A DNA stretch of 64,000 bases, from positions 1-64,000 of the forward strand of contig JAMKCH010058523.1 of assembly GCA_023653785.1 (NCBI GenBank), in the 5' to 3' direction. Under the pieces are notes generated by a model that saw nothing but the letters and a program-made list of their open reading frames with translations, was not told the DNA's origin and made no database searches. Below, piece after piece: positions 46,826 to 57,709 of this stretch. Positions within the stretch are counted from its first letter, which is position 1. The number at the start of each line of letters is the position of its first letter. The translations under genes were made by a program, and so were the position numbers. The DNA comes from Ophioderma brevispina. Its lineage: Eukaryota > Echinodermata > Ophiuroidea > Amphilepidida > Ophiodermatidae.

Positions 46826-49800
46826 AGAAACAGAGTCAGAGAAACCTTGAAAACGAACTGCCAAAAAGTGGTATCCTTTGGGAATTCCCTGACCGTGTGT
46901 GAACCCTTTTTCTGGACAACTCTGTCAACCACCACAAATTTAGAACCGCCCACTTATACCATAATTGGTTTATTGTGTTAACAGGTTTGCTGACCCCGCT
47001 CAACCTTATATTAGCCAGGGGAATTGTTGATAGATTTACAAGGCATGGGTGTATAGTTGTTTGTAAATATTAGTATTGTAAATATTAGTAGAGTTAAAGT
47101 CATTTGCTACATAGAGTATGGCGTTTACTGTTGTTGGTCAAGATAGAGCAGAATATTTCTATGTCTAATACTGAAATATTTGATAAAGGAGATAAAATAG
47201 CAGTTGTTGCAGAGGGGAAGTGGAAAAGTTTTAGATGTGAATCTTGGATTTTGTGGATGGAGTGCAAACTAGCTCAAAGTGGAATAGAGTAGTGATGGAA
47301 GAGGAGATACGGAAAACAACTGACTGATAGCCAAATGGAAGGAAGAGAAAGGTAATTTACATGTTCATGATAGTTATTAGTCTAAATGTGTATAGTATTC
47401 TCTATATATTATAGGCCTAAGTGTAGGCCTATACTGCCACATTTATGTGGTGTGTGTGCATAATAGGTTAATTGCATTTGTGTGTGTGTGTTGTTCATTT
47501 CAAATGGAACAATGTCTCTCTTGCCCTTTGGCACTATATTTACAGGCCTATTTTAAATCCATACAGAGGCCTATACTGCCACATTTTCTGATAAGCTTAC
47601 ATTATAGCGTGTGTGTGTGTGTGGGGGGGGTATTGTGTGTAGTGATTTTATTTTTGATTGTTGGTGTCCCTTGCAAAAATTAAGCAATCCCATTTTATGT
47701 TAATATTTTTATAGACATTTTGCATTTTTTTGTAATAAATTTTATTGTAGGCCTATATGACATTAAGCTTTAATCTGCTTTTGGTCAATGAGCTATTACA
47801 TGTTTGAAATGAATAATCAGCACTGCAGCATGTACACATCTGTGACATTTTTACCTTTAAATTGAAAAAGAACATCAGGGAATTAAAGAATAAGCCCATT
47901 AATTCTGCTAAATCCTATTAGAAGACGTGATTTTATAAAGTCTTTTTTTTGGGGGGGGTGGCAGAGAGAACAAATTTTGGGACTTGTTTCATTAGAGTGA
48001 ATAGTAAAAATGAAATGAGTAAAATAATATATTAATAATATAACCTTATATTGATAATAACCTGTTATTATTGGGAGACTGACTAATTCATGGTCTATGA
48101 GTTGTGTAATGGGCAGGCTGTATGTAAGCCTAAGATTATGTAGTTAATCATGCTGCAGAAAACTTAACATTTTCCTCAAAAACCTTGCCATATACATCCA
48201 ATATTCATATGCCCCTCTGTGGATACTTAAACCAAATAGAATATCTAACCACACCACACAAACACCCCCCAACACACACGTGTGTGGGGTGTGTTATATC
48301 TGGGTGTGTGGGGGTTGTGGTGTTGTTGTGTTGTGCGTGTGTGTTGCCATGGAATAACATTTTGGGATGTTCTTTACAAGGGTTTATAATTAGTACAAGA
48401 CAAATCGTTTGGATGTTTTTTCCTAAGTTCAAAACAGATCACATCAATTTGGCTGGAGAAATTGTGGAAGTAGACCATGGAATTTTTCCCTGGGCAATTT
48501 TCCCCCCCCAAAAATGTGTGTTATGAAAACTCTCGGTGATTTTACAATATTTGAGCATCAAGGGCGACATTAAGATCTCTAGTTTTATTCCATACATTGG
48601 AATTGTCAATAGTTACGACAATTCCTCACATTTATGCTCAAAATACAATTCCCCTACTCTACATTCCAAAAGTCCTTTTTGCGAGAAATATCCATCAAGA
48701 TACAAACCTGTAAAAAAAAGCATCAAAAAATCAAATTTTTGCATGTCTGTAACAAGTACAGTACCCCACCAACTATTCTATAAATGATAGGGCCAGAAGA
48801 ACTAATCGGACAAATCGATTATTATCAATTCCTGTCCGTTCGAAACCCTTACTACAACACACCACGGCATGGATATTCATATCTTCTTTGACAACTGCAG
48901 TTTGCGTCCTTTCTGTTAATTCTTCAGTTGAAGAAGTAACTTATGAGGGTTTTCTAAACGGACTTATACTTTCACTTTGAAACCATCTCTGCGGAATTTC
49001 AATATTTTCAGCCTCTTTCGGATGAATCACTTAAGTGTCTTTAGGCACTAAACATGATTTGCTAAATCAGAAAATAAAAAAACAAAAACAAAATCAAGCA
49101 TTATTACAAGTCATAGCTATCTAACATCCCTAAGAATTGCTAGAACTGAAAAGCAAACTTATAAGACAGAATTGGATATTTATTCATATTAATACTATCT
49201 GCCATATGGACACTAAAGGCCGACGCAGACGATTTTCCCGATGAGGCCCACTCCATTTTCAAACAACATCATGTTTTTTGCATGTACAAATGTTGACTAA
49301 TCAGTGTGTGACTAACTAAGTTCAAAACAGTTCCTCCTCTAGAACCAATCACAATTGTGTTAATAAAATTCCGGAGCCAGAAATTGTTGTTATCCAACAC
49401 GTTATCCTATGGCAGTGTTATACACACAGGTGCATAAATGTTTACTGCATGAAAAACGGAAAATCCAATTCATCTCTAACTTTTGGAATTGAACATTTTA
49501 GGGCGACTATCTTTAGTTCTGGATGACTTATTTTAATTCCTACTCAAATCTTATCTTCCAAATCTCTGATCAGCCTTTAATAGAACATGTAAATGGAAAT
49601 TCCTTTGATACAGCTTTTTCTTCTTCTTCTTTTCTTTCAATTTTTAGTAAGCGAAACATAACTTAAGAGAATTGTATAGACTTATCCTCTGCCAAAATAA
49701 CTTAAATATTGGTAATAATACTTATCCTTCACGTTTAAGTTTGTAACTTCATATTTTGACCTTTCAAGTGATCACTGTAATACTGTAGTTTAGGGTGACT

Positions 49801-51126
49801 CGACAACCTTTTGGGATGAAAAAAATTTTTCTAATCCATTCTAATCAACCAGACTCGATTAGATAGCCCTGGGAACACTTCCACAAGGTTAAAGCTTTTG
49901 GGAAAGAGGAGTAAGAGCCACTTACTACACAATGAGGTTAATTATGGGGATAAAAAACAATTTTTAAATCGCCCAAATCGGCAACATTTCTGCCCTGAAC
50001 GACACCAACATGTATACAAAATCAATAAACTCCCCTACATCGATAACATGAATATTCCGTTACTGGAAAACAGGGTTAATACTGAAAACAGATAGTTTTG
50101 AAGAAACACAGGAGACTTTGTGAGTAAAAACAAACCCCTTCGAAAGTGAAGACGCCATCTTGAAATGGCCGAACTAACTGGTAACCCATCCCCGATTGGT
50201 CATAAAGTTCAGGGACAACCGAGGGGCATTCCGATTGGGTAAAGTGTGTTTTGGCATAGAATATGCACACGCTAGACTATGCAATACTCACTAGAGTGTT
50301 TATGTGGTTATCACTAGCTGGAAAGTGACTGTTTTAGATGATTTACCCTCAATTTAAGGATTATTTAAAAACAAAAATGTATTCTAAAGCAGTCATCGGA
50401 TAAAAAACGGTTTTCTTACGGTGAGTAGATTGATTTTAGGGCAATTTAAGTAGTATTTAGCCTGTAAACCTTGAAGGGTCCCAAACTACGCTTTTGCCGA
50501 ATCACTGATTTTATCACAAGTACCAAAGCTTACCAACAATACTGTAAACATGCTTTGAAAATAAATTACCAAACAAGAATTTTGCTTTTATCCTAGCTTT
50601 AGCCATGGCTGTTATAATTAGAGCAAATTATGTATGTCCGGATACAAATGTGGATCACAAACAAAAATACCATACTGACCCGAGTATACTCCCATGATCG
50701 ATTATAATCCCACCCCCAGTTTTGAAAGAATCTTTAGAATAGAAAATTGCTATCCCACTGTAAGGTTTTGTTTTTTGCTTGAGGGCATTAGATTACATGC
50801 AATTATTGTTATACTCATTACTGTTTGGTACTGTCTTGTGATTTTTTTTCATGATAATTAATTATGGCCTTGCTTCAATCCATTTAAAGGTCTTTGTTGA
50901 TCACACATTTCATTTGCCACTTGATAATATCCAAATAAGTCAACCTTAAACTGCTGACATTTTGGTGCTTGTGTGTTTTATGTTATGTTGGAGATCCCAT
51001 TATAATCCCACCCCCTAAATTCAAGCTAATATCAGATTTAAACATGTGGGTCTACACTAGGGTCAGTACAGTACTTGCTCGAAATGAAAATGCTTGTTGG
51101 CCCTCTACTGGATCTTGAATGTCATT
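46826..51126. other. Intronic or intergenic DNA, no exon found
   Basis: If the minus-strand exons at 51531-51590 and 45157-45411 belong to one gene, an exon that starts in phase 0 and ends in phase 1 must lie here or further 5'. I could not identify it. The frame at 47104-47292 (plus) reads GDKIAVVAEGKW, resembling the PGKMVCVYSDEY start of the domain in exon 42660-42983, but this is too short to call. A repeated phrase GGCCTATACTGCCACATTT occurs at 47425 and 47569. GT-rich tracts lie at 47447-47490 and 47609-47640. Confidence 0.35.
48241..48345. repeat. CA/GT inverted simple repeat
   Basis: A CA-rich half (ACACCACACAAACACCCCCC, AACACACACG) runs directly into a GT-rich half (TGTGTGGGGTGTGTT, GGGTGTGTGGGGGTTGTGG). 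The strand can therefore fold on itself. It is followed by more GT repeat to about 48345. Confidence 0.75.
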
Positions 51127-51265
51127 TTTAAAGATGCATTTTGTGATCCCAGGACCTTCATCATTGTACATATAGTTCACTTATATCCTCAAGAACAATT
51201 TCAGTTGATTCTGGCAGTGCATGTTGACATCAGCGACTGACTGTATCACGCTGCCCCATAGGCAG
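51127..51265 (+). mobile_element. MITE family C, copy 2
   Basis: TTTAAAGATGCATTTTGTGA, CAGGACCTTCATCATTGTAC, ATATCCTCAAGAACAATTTC, AGTTGATTCTGGCAG and CACGCTGCCCCATAGG correspond to the minus-strand copy at 44530-44700. Confidence 0.55.
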
Positions 51266-51530
51266 CTGTGTGGTAATTCCTGTCCATTTACAGGCACAAA
51301 ATACTAATTTGCAGATTTCATCTATACTTGGAATACCACCAAATAGGCGCGGGCCTCTTAGCAGTGCAAATTGATATGGAATAATGTAAGCGCAAGACAA
51401 CGCAAGAGACGCAGTGTGTGTTTTGCGTGGTACAAGAGATTCCGTGCTAACCCTAGAGTATATTGGCTTACTTTTAAGCGCGGAATGATAACAACCGAAT
51501 AATTCCCGCCAATTTAATGGTAATACTCAC

Positions 51531-51590
51531 AGTTGTTGGTGTAACTGCTGGGGATTTGCTCAAAGAAGTTTCACTGCTTTCTGGAGATGA
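51531..51590 (-). CDS. Candidate small exon, Ser/Thr/Pro-rich
   Basis: Acceptor CTGTTCTTTCAG (pyrimidine-rich) and donor GTGAGT enclose exactly 60 bases. Only one of the three frames is open: SSPESSETSLSKSPAVTPTT. It is phase 0 at both ends, as is the donor of the exon at 53139, so the two could be adjacent. The product is a low-complexity linker with several S/T-P sites; this agrees with, but does not prove, a nuclear protein. Assignment to the same gene as 45157-45411 is inference. Confidence 0.4.
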
Positions 51591-51703
51591 CTGAAAGAAC
51601 AGAAAGATACAATGGATGGTGTTATGCAAGCCTGTGTATTTTGTATCTCATCATACATACGTGTACACTACATACATACATGTATTGTAAAACAGATATT
51701 TAC

Positions 51704-52061
51704 TTAAAGGTCCATGACCCAATCGCTATAGCCTCATCCCCAGAAACTCCAGATTTTACCGGAAGTGGTCAACATTTTGGTATCAGAAGAAAGCTACTAT
51801 TTTTCTCATTTACCCTGAAGAATCTTAGACCCAATGGATGTTTGGTTTGGAAGTTATAAGCGAAAATGTGCCCCATTTTGGTCGACCAATATTAATTTTA
51901 CAAAGTACTCTATGGAGATTACAAAACCATGTTTTTAGCTCTCGCATCAAAACGGTTTGAAATATCAGCGCGAAACTTTACAGATGGGGTTTTGGAGTGA
52001 AGGGCAATCTATCAACTTAGATGAAAACTTCATATCCTTAAATCGGACCATCCCCCTTTAA
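51704..52061 (+). mobile_element. MITE family B, copy 1
   Basis: Flanked by TTAA at 51704-51707 and 52058-52061. Ends AGGTCCATGACCCAATC and ATCGGACCATCCCCCT are imperfect inverted repeats. Internal blocks ATTTTACCGGAAGTGGTC, GGTCGACCAATATTAATTTT and CGCGAAACTTTACAGATGGG are shared with copy 2 at 53486. Non-coding. TTAA target sites are the signature of piggyBac-type insertion; the ends are not those of a piggyBac I can name. Confidence 0.85.
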
Positions 52062-52396
52062 AGGTGCGTGTTCCGATCGTCTTTGGGACCCCTTCCCCCT
52101 GATTTACCCGGATGTAGTATCAATTTTGATATCAGATGAAAGGCCGTATTCTTCTCATTCTCGTCCTGAAATTTGAGCCCTCAAATCCATTTCATTCCCA
52201 AGATATAAACAAAAAACCGCCGTTTTAGTGGTTAACCATCAATATTAGTATTGAATGGGGCTTTGCAACATGCATTATTGCGTCTACCATCAAAACTGCA
52301 AGTTTGTTTCCCACGGTACTTAATGGGGTGTATGTGCAAGTGCCAGGATATCAGGTAGAGAACACAATACACATAAATCGGAACAAGCCCCTTTAA
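52058..52396 (+). mobile_element. MITE family A, copy abutting family B
   Basis: Starts with the same TTAA that ends the preceding family B element and ends at TTAA 52393-52396. Ends AGGTGCGTGTTCCGATCG and AATCGGAACAAGCCCCT are inverted repeats. The internal blocks GATATCAGATGAAAGGCCGT, CGCCGTTTTAGTGGTTAACC and CTGCAAGTTTGTTTCCCACG are shared with the copy at 57356. Confidence 0.85.
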
Positions 52397-52765
52397 ATGC
52401 TTATTCCCAAATTTTAGTTTATTTTCACATTAGATTTCAAATGCATTGAGCTTACATGTGGCCATTTCTCTCTAAATCTGAGAACTACATGCCACGTACA
52501 GAAGTTGAAAATGTGATTAATTTTGAAATGTGGAATTCTACATATATGTACATGGACATGTAGTTCCAACAATACATCACAGATACTTTATCACTTGTAC
52601 TTCTTTTATCCTCAAATAGCATTTGGTTTACTTTACACATTACTCCAGGTGCCAAAACTGTAATAATTCGCACCTTTTTGCCACATATTTTCAAAGAACA
52701 AATCACGATTTCAAATTTGTATTTTTTTAAAAAATACTAAGCGGTCACACTGCTTTCATGATTAC

Positions 52766-52810
52766 CTGGCTTTCTTGCCCAGCTGGATGACCTCTGACCT
52801 CAGAGTTATT
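52766..52810 (-). CDS. Weak candidate micro-exon
   Basis: AAAGCACAG acceptor and GTAATC donor enclose 45 bases reading NNSEVRGHPAGQESQ, phase 0 at both ends, which would fit between the exons at 53139 and 51531. The acceptor lacks a good pyrimidine tract and the exon is very short, so this may be chance. Confidence 0.25.
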
Positions 52811-53138
52811 CTGTGCTTTGGTAAGCGGTCCTTTTGACCAAATTTTGTGGTCACAGGGCATTTCTAAAGCTGCCAATTGATGACTTTTGGGTCACTCTGA
52901 AACCCTGATAACAAACCTCAGACTCCCCCCATCTTCATGCCAAATATCAGCTCCATATGTCAAAGCAAAACGAAATGCATCTAGCCTGACAGACAGATCA
53001 GGGTTTTTTTTTCATCCAGACAGACAGATCATTTTTTTTTGTAGTAGTAGTAGTATAGATGCTTGAAATACTTGAAAAAATGTAGGCAAGTATTTTAACT
53101 TTGAAAATCAAAACTCACACTCTTTCATTCAAACTTAC

Positions 53139-53353
53139 TGAATACACCATTGCCAACCCTTCACTCATGGTCATACTATGCTGCCCATATTCAAAGTTGT
53201 CAGGATCATACTCCAGTATAGCATTCACTTCTGCTACAAAAAGTGCTTACAATCTGTTGATGGTTTGACTCCTAAACTGAACTCATACTTCTCTAGTTTT
53301 AGGTCAAACCGAAGTACATCACCAGCTTCACTGTCCATTCTGGTGCACACCAC
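53139..53353 (-). CDS. Candidate exon with one apparent frameshift
   Basis: Acceptor TTTTTAACACAG; donor GTAAGT at 53138. The first part reads VVCTRMDSEAGDVLRFDL, KLEKYEFSLGVKPSTDCKHF; the second part, in a frame one base off, reads VAEVNAILEYDPDNFEYGQH and SMTMSEGLAMVYS. The switch falls at a run of five T (plus-strand AAAAA near 53243): one more base would make the frame continuous. A homopolymer error or allele is more likely than two exons, because the only alternative intron would be about 20 bp. No family is recognised. It is acidic with no transmembrane segment. It ends in phase 0, as the downstream candidate exons require. Confidence 0.5.
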
Positions 53354-53485
53354 CTGTGTTAAAAAAGAAAAAAAGTATCACAATCTAGACTTTATAGTAC
53401 TGAGCCAGAGCCAAATTTGATCACTCCAAAGATTGGTTTGTGGTTAGCATCATGTGAAAAATTCATTAAGATTTTTGTGTTTAAA

Positions 53486-53839
53486 TTAAAGGTCCATGGC
53501 CCGATCGCTAAAAGCCTCGTCCCCAGGGACCCCAGATTTTACCGGAAGTTGTCGAAATTTTGGTATCAGATGAAAGCTACTATTTTTCTCATTTACCCTG
53601 TGAAATCTTAGGGCTGAAGGTTGTTTGGTTTGGATGTTATGGGCGAAAATATGCCCCATTTGGTCGACCAATATTAATTTTACACAGTACTCTATGGGGA
53701 TTACAAAATCACGTTTTTAGCTCTCACTTAAAAATGGGTTGAAATTTTGGCGCGAAACTTTACAGATGGGGTTTTGGAGTGAATGCCATTCTATCAAGAG
53801 GGAAAATTTATAGACCTAAATCGGGCCATCCCCCTTTAA
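53486..53839 (+). mobile_element. MITE family B, best-preserved copy
   Basis: TTAA at 53486-53489 and 53836-53839; ends AGGTCCATGGCCCGATCG and AATCGGGCCATCCCCCT. 354 bp. Its internal CCCCAGATTTTACCGGAAG and GTATCAGATGAAAGCTACTA correspond base by base to CCCCTGATTT and ATATCAGATGAAAGG of family A, so A and B are diverged relatives. Confidence 0.9.
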
Positions 53840-53969
53840 ATCACTTAATTTTCACTATTTAATATTTCACCTGGGTAAGATGCAACTCTTGCAGTTCTGA
53901 CATTGTGATAAAGTCATGTATGTAAAATGCAAGTACATGTAGGCTGGAAGATCAATGTGGGTATTTTTA

Positions 53970-55534
53970 CTTAAAACCCAGAGGGTGTTTCAATGAGTCA
54001 ATCCCACAATGCATTTCAATGTGCCTATACTATTCTGTACTAAACATACATCAGTACTTAGGGATAAAAAGTGTTCCAAAAACTTAAGAACCAGACGACA
54101 TTCCATGAACATGCGAAAAATTCCCTAGGTACAGACCTTCATTTCTGAGGAGAGCTATAGCTCCGGAGCTCCTACAGCTCTCCTGAGCAGTCTTTCAGGA
54201 GCTCCAAAAGTTGAGCTCTTTATTACTTGAAAGGCCTGTGCTTTTGTTATGACATGCAACTAATTGAGCCCTTGTTTTGCTCCTAAATGAATCCAGGAAT
54301 GAATCCAGGAGATTATTAACAGAGCTCCTCTTATTTTCATAAATGAAGGCCTGTAAGTACTAACGTTTTGTAGGCTAAAATTAGAGTAAAAGTCACGTTT
54401 TTTATGTGTTAAGAATAGAGGTGGGCTATAGAGGGTCATATTTGGGTCATAGTTTCAGATCACTTCGAACACAGGCTAGAATGCTGACTTTAATGATGCT
54501 TATCCCATTTTCGAAGAAAAAAAATTAAAAAGTGCGAAAACCAGGGTGCTCCAACGAAAAATCCAAAATGGCCGCCAAATTGGCCAAAAATCATATTTTT
54601 GACCATAACTTGATAAGCTTTTGTTTATTCACTTTAATTTTTGTGGCAAATACCCATGTTTTGGCCTACAAGGAATCATTCTATGCAATTTCTATCTCAC
54701 CACGACTTCGTTTTCTCGATATGGCAGTTTCAGCCTAAAATTGGACTGCGAGGGCGCTTTCCCCAAAAAGTGCATATCATATCAAAAGTTTTAAATTTTA
54801 ACTGGTGGGTCATCATCAGAATTGGTGATTCATCATTTTCTGAAGATTAGAGCTGTGTAACACTTACCATTTTCCTGTGGCATCAATTGTCATAAAATTT
54901 GACAAAACACTCATTGGAATACACAGGGGTCCACGAACTTTCTTACGTGTGGGTTTCAATGGAGGGCATTTTTATGACATTAAATAGCCTACACTTGCAA
55001 AACCACAAACACCACGCAAGTCAAATTTTCAGCAAGTGTTCATAATAAAACTCTCTTCAACTTTTTGAATAAAATCACTATTATTAATCGGATGCGCATT
55101 TTAATTGGAAAGCGCCCTCAGAGCTCAATTTTAAGCAAAGACAGCATTTTCAAGAAAACGAAAGGCTATGGTGAATGAAAGTTGGTCATAGCATTGATTC
55201 CTAATACCCCAAAACATGGGTATTGCCACCAAAATTAAGCATTGGAACAAATAAATCGAGTTATGGTCAAAAATCAATTTTTTGACAATTTGGCGACTAT
55301 TTTGGATTTTTTGACGGGGCACCCTGATTTTCGCACTTTTTTTTTCTTCGAAAGTTGGATCAGGGCGATTAAAGTCATCAAACGAGCCTGTGTTCGAAGT
55401 GATCTGAAACATTGACCTTCTATAGCCCACCTCTATTAAGAATAGGATTTTTGTGAGATCACATGACCCCTATTGAGGTGAAATTTCCCAAAACTGGTGC
55501 ATTGTAGGATTCAATCACCCTCTGCTTAAAACCC
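53970..55534. mobile_element. Large foldback element with 10-bp duplication
   Basis: CTTAAAACCC occurs at 53970-53979 and again at 55525-55534. Inside, AGAGGGTGTTTCAATGAGTC and GGATTCAATCACCCTCT are inverted copies. Arms of about 350 bp (54405-54770 and 55095-55445) are extensively complementary: AATAGAGGTGGGCTATAG pairs with CTATAGCCCACCTCTATT, and CAGATCACTTCGAACACAGG with CCTGTGTTCGAAGTGATCTG. The spacer is about 320 bp. The left arm is longer because of the nested insertion at 54131-54354. Open frames in the arms (68-99 codons) are mirror images and not conserved as protein. Confidence 0.8.
54131..54354. mobile_element. Nested MITE in the left foldback arm
   Basis: Ends ACAGACCTTCATTTCTGAGG and AAATGAAGGCCTGT are inverted repeats. 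The interior is full of GAGCTC-like words (TAGCTCCGGAGCTCC, CAGGAGCTCC, AGAGCTCCTC). No counterpart exists in the right arm of the host element, which shows that it inserted later. A clear target duplication was not found. Confidence 0.65.
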
Positions 55535-56852
55535 TACAGAGCCTATGTACCTCCACTATACTCTGCCCAGGAGTTTATTTTCTCCTTTTCGCAGGGTTTG
55601 CCATTGCTACTGGCTATATATCGCATGTGCTGCAGTGTACGGTACGCACTCATGTATGCGCCTGTTTGGATCGTAAACGCGCCCGTAATTGGTTGATTTA
55701 AAATCTTCCTAACTAGATGAGATACACTTTTTAAAGGCCAGATTCTGTTTTATTGGGTGAAAGTTACCCTAGGTAACAATTTTGAGCTCAATATCTCTTT
55801 CCAAATTTGAGATATGGCCTCCAAAAATGCAAGAAATCCAACGGCGCGACTCGGGAAGGCAAAAAGGGGGGTCTGGGTCAAATTTCAACAGGCCGTAATT
55901 CGGAAACCGCTTGGAGTTGAGTGCTATTTTTTTTGCATACTATGTGTTAATTATATTTATAGAGCTATGCTAGAAATGATTTTTAGCAAATTCTGAGTGG
56001 GTGACCAGCCAAGATTTTCAACAAATTTGTTGATTTGGCATGGAATGACCCGTAAATGAGCTCAAGATAGCTGATTTTTGAAGTTGCATGAAATTGGACA
56101 TTGCGATTTCTTAAAAATTGACGTTTTAGGTCAAAATTTAGCGTGAGGGCGCTTTTGTTAAAAGCCGTTTGCAACAGGGGAGGGCGGCCAAGAAATCCCG
56201 ATTTCAGACATCGCCGTTGGTTTAACATGTACGTAAAAGCGAAATCTTGATGAAAAATTCTGAATTTTTTATATATTGTCAAGGAATATTTTCTTATTCC
56301 AAAACCGTTGGAGTTGAAGAATCAACTCCACTGGAAGGGTTATTTCTTATGTTTTTTTGTATTAATAACGAACGAGGACGAGGTCGTATGTCGGTCATGG
56401 GAAGTTTAGTGATTTTACCTTGAATGACCCTGCATGACCTTCAAATGACCTTCATAAATTTCAGCACTGAATGTTGACCACACCCACCAAGTTTCATCAT
56501 CCTACCACAACAGATAAGGTTTATAGTAATTTAACTCCATTTTTGCCTATTTTGACCCATTTGACCTTTGACAAATGCCACACGACTCTCCTCCGAACTC
56601 ATCCGCAGCCTACTTGAGTGACATCTATGGTGCGAAGATGGACACCCATACTTGCTCCAATCAAAAGATATTGTGTTGACAACATTTATTATAGCAATTT
56701 TTTTAAAATGCAAACTCATGTATTCAACATGATTCATCAGTTTCCTACATCATAAAGCTGCTGAAGGACATTGAACTTAAAACACCACAATTACAAAGGG
56801 GAAATGCACACACCGCAAACAAACACCCCTTGAAACATGTCACCCCTTCCCC
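55535..56852. other. No gene; dispersed repeat debris
   Basis: 55740-55870 and 56380-56580 contain phrases (GACCTTTGACAAATGCC, ATGACCTTCAAATGACCTTC) typical of old dispersed repeats. Frames of 60-99 codons overlap on both strands. No exon of the flanking genes is recognised. Confidence 0.35.
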
Positions 56853-57188
56853 CAGGAGGGTAGAATGCCAACCACACATATCAAAAATGTTACAGACTTG
56901 ACTAAAGGTTACGCCTGGTCACGAATATTAAATCTAAATACTAGTACCATTATTGGAAATTAACACTATTTTGCAGCGGGGTTATCCACTAACCCCCGGA
57001 CGATTTTCAATTGGCAGTATTTTTCCCTAAATTATCATGATATTAATAAGATCTTTTGAACAAAGGTTTATGATTTTGTAATGTCACTGGGACCGAGACT
57101 GCCATAGCAAATGCACGTAGCAATTCCCCAAATTACCGTTTAGAAATCCCCAATGCCCAAATCGAGCAGATCATGTCCTACCCCCCTG
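56853..57188. mobile_element. MITE family D, copy 2 (internally deleted)
   Basis: CAGGAGGGTAGAATGCC at the left and ATGTCCTACCCCCCTG at the right. It is flanked by CCTTCCCC (56845-56852) and CCTTCCAC (57189-57196), an 8-bp duplication with one mismatch. The body matches copies 1 and 3 but lacks their left-hand segment. Confidence 0.75.
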
Positions 57189-57355
57189 CCTTCCACCCTT
57201 GACTAATTATGTTTAATTACCTAGGTACTATAAATTAAGTAGTGTGTATATTTGATATTATTTTTTTGTGGTATTTTTAGAGGGATAAATATAGGCTTTA
57301 AGTTAATATAATAAGCCTAAATTTTCATTCTTGTAGGCTATGGCATGCTTAAAGC

Positions 57356-57709
57356 TTAAAGGTGTGTGTTCCGATCATCGTTGGGACCCCCTGATTTTAC
57401 CCGATAGTATCGATTTTAATATCAGATGAAAGGTCGTATTTTTCTCATTGTCTGCCTGAAATTTGAGCGCTCAAATCCATTTCATTCCCAAGATATAAAC
57501 AAAACAAACGCCGTTTTAGTGGTTAACCATCAATATTACTATTACTAGCGCACAGTATAGGGCTTTGCAACATGCATTATTGCGTCTACCATCAAAACCG
57601 CAAGTTTGTTTCCCACGGTAAGTTGATGGGGTGATGTGCAAGTGCCAGGTTCTCATATCAAGTACAGAACACAATACACATAGGCCTAAATCGGAACAAG
57701 CACCTTTAA
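57356..57709 (+). mobile_element. MITE family A, best-preserved copy
   Basis: TTAA at 57356-57359 and 57706-57709 enclose ends AGGTGTGTGTTCCGATCA and AATCGGAACAAGCACCT, inverted repeats of about 16 bp. 354 bp, non-coding. CGCCGTTTTAGTGGTTAACC, CATGCATTATTGCGTCTACC and AGTTTGTTTCCCACGG are shared with 52058-52396. Confidence 0.9.

Noticed and set aside
48185..48526. 113-codon plus-strand frame
   Set aside because: Driven by the CA/GT simple repeat at 48241-48345.
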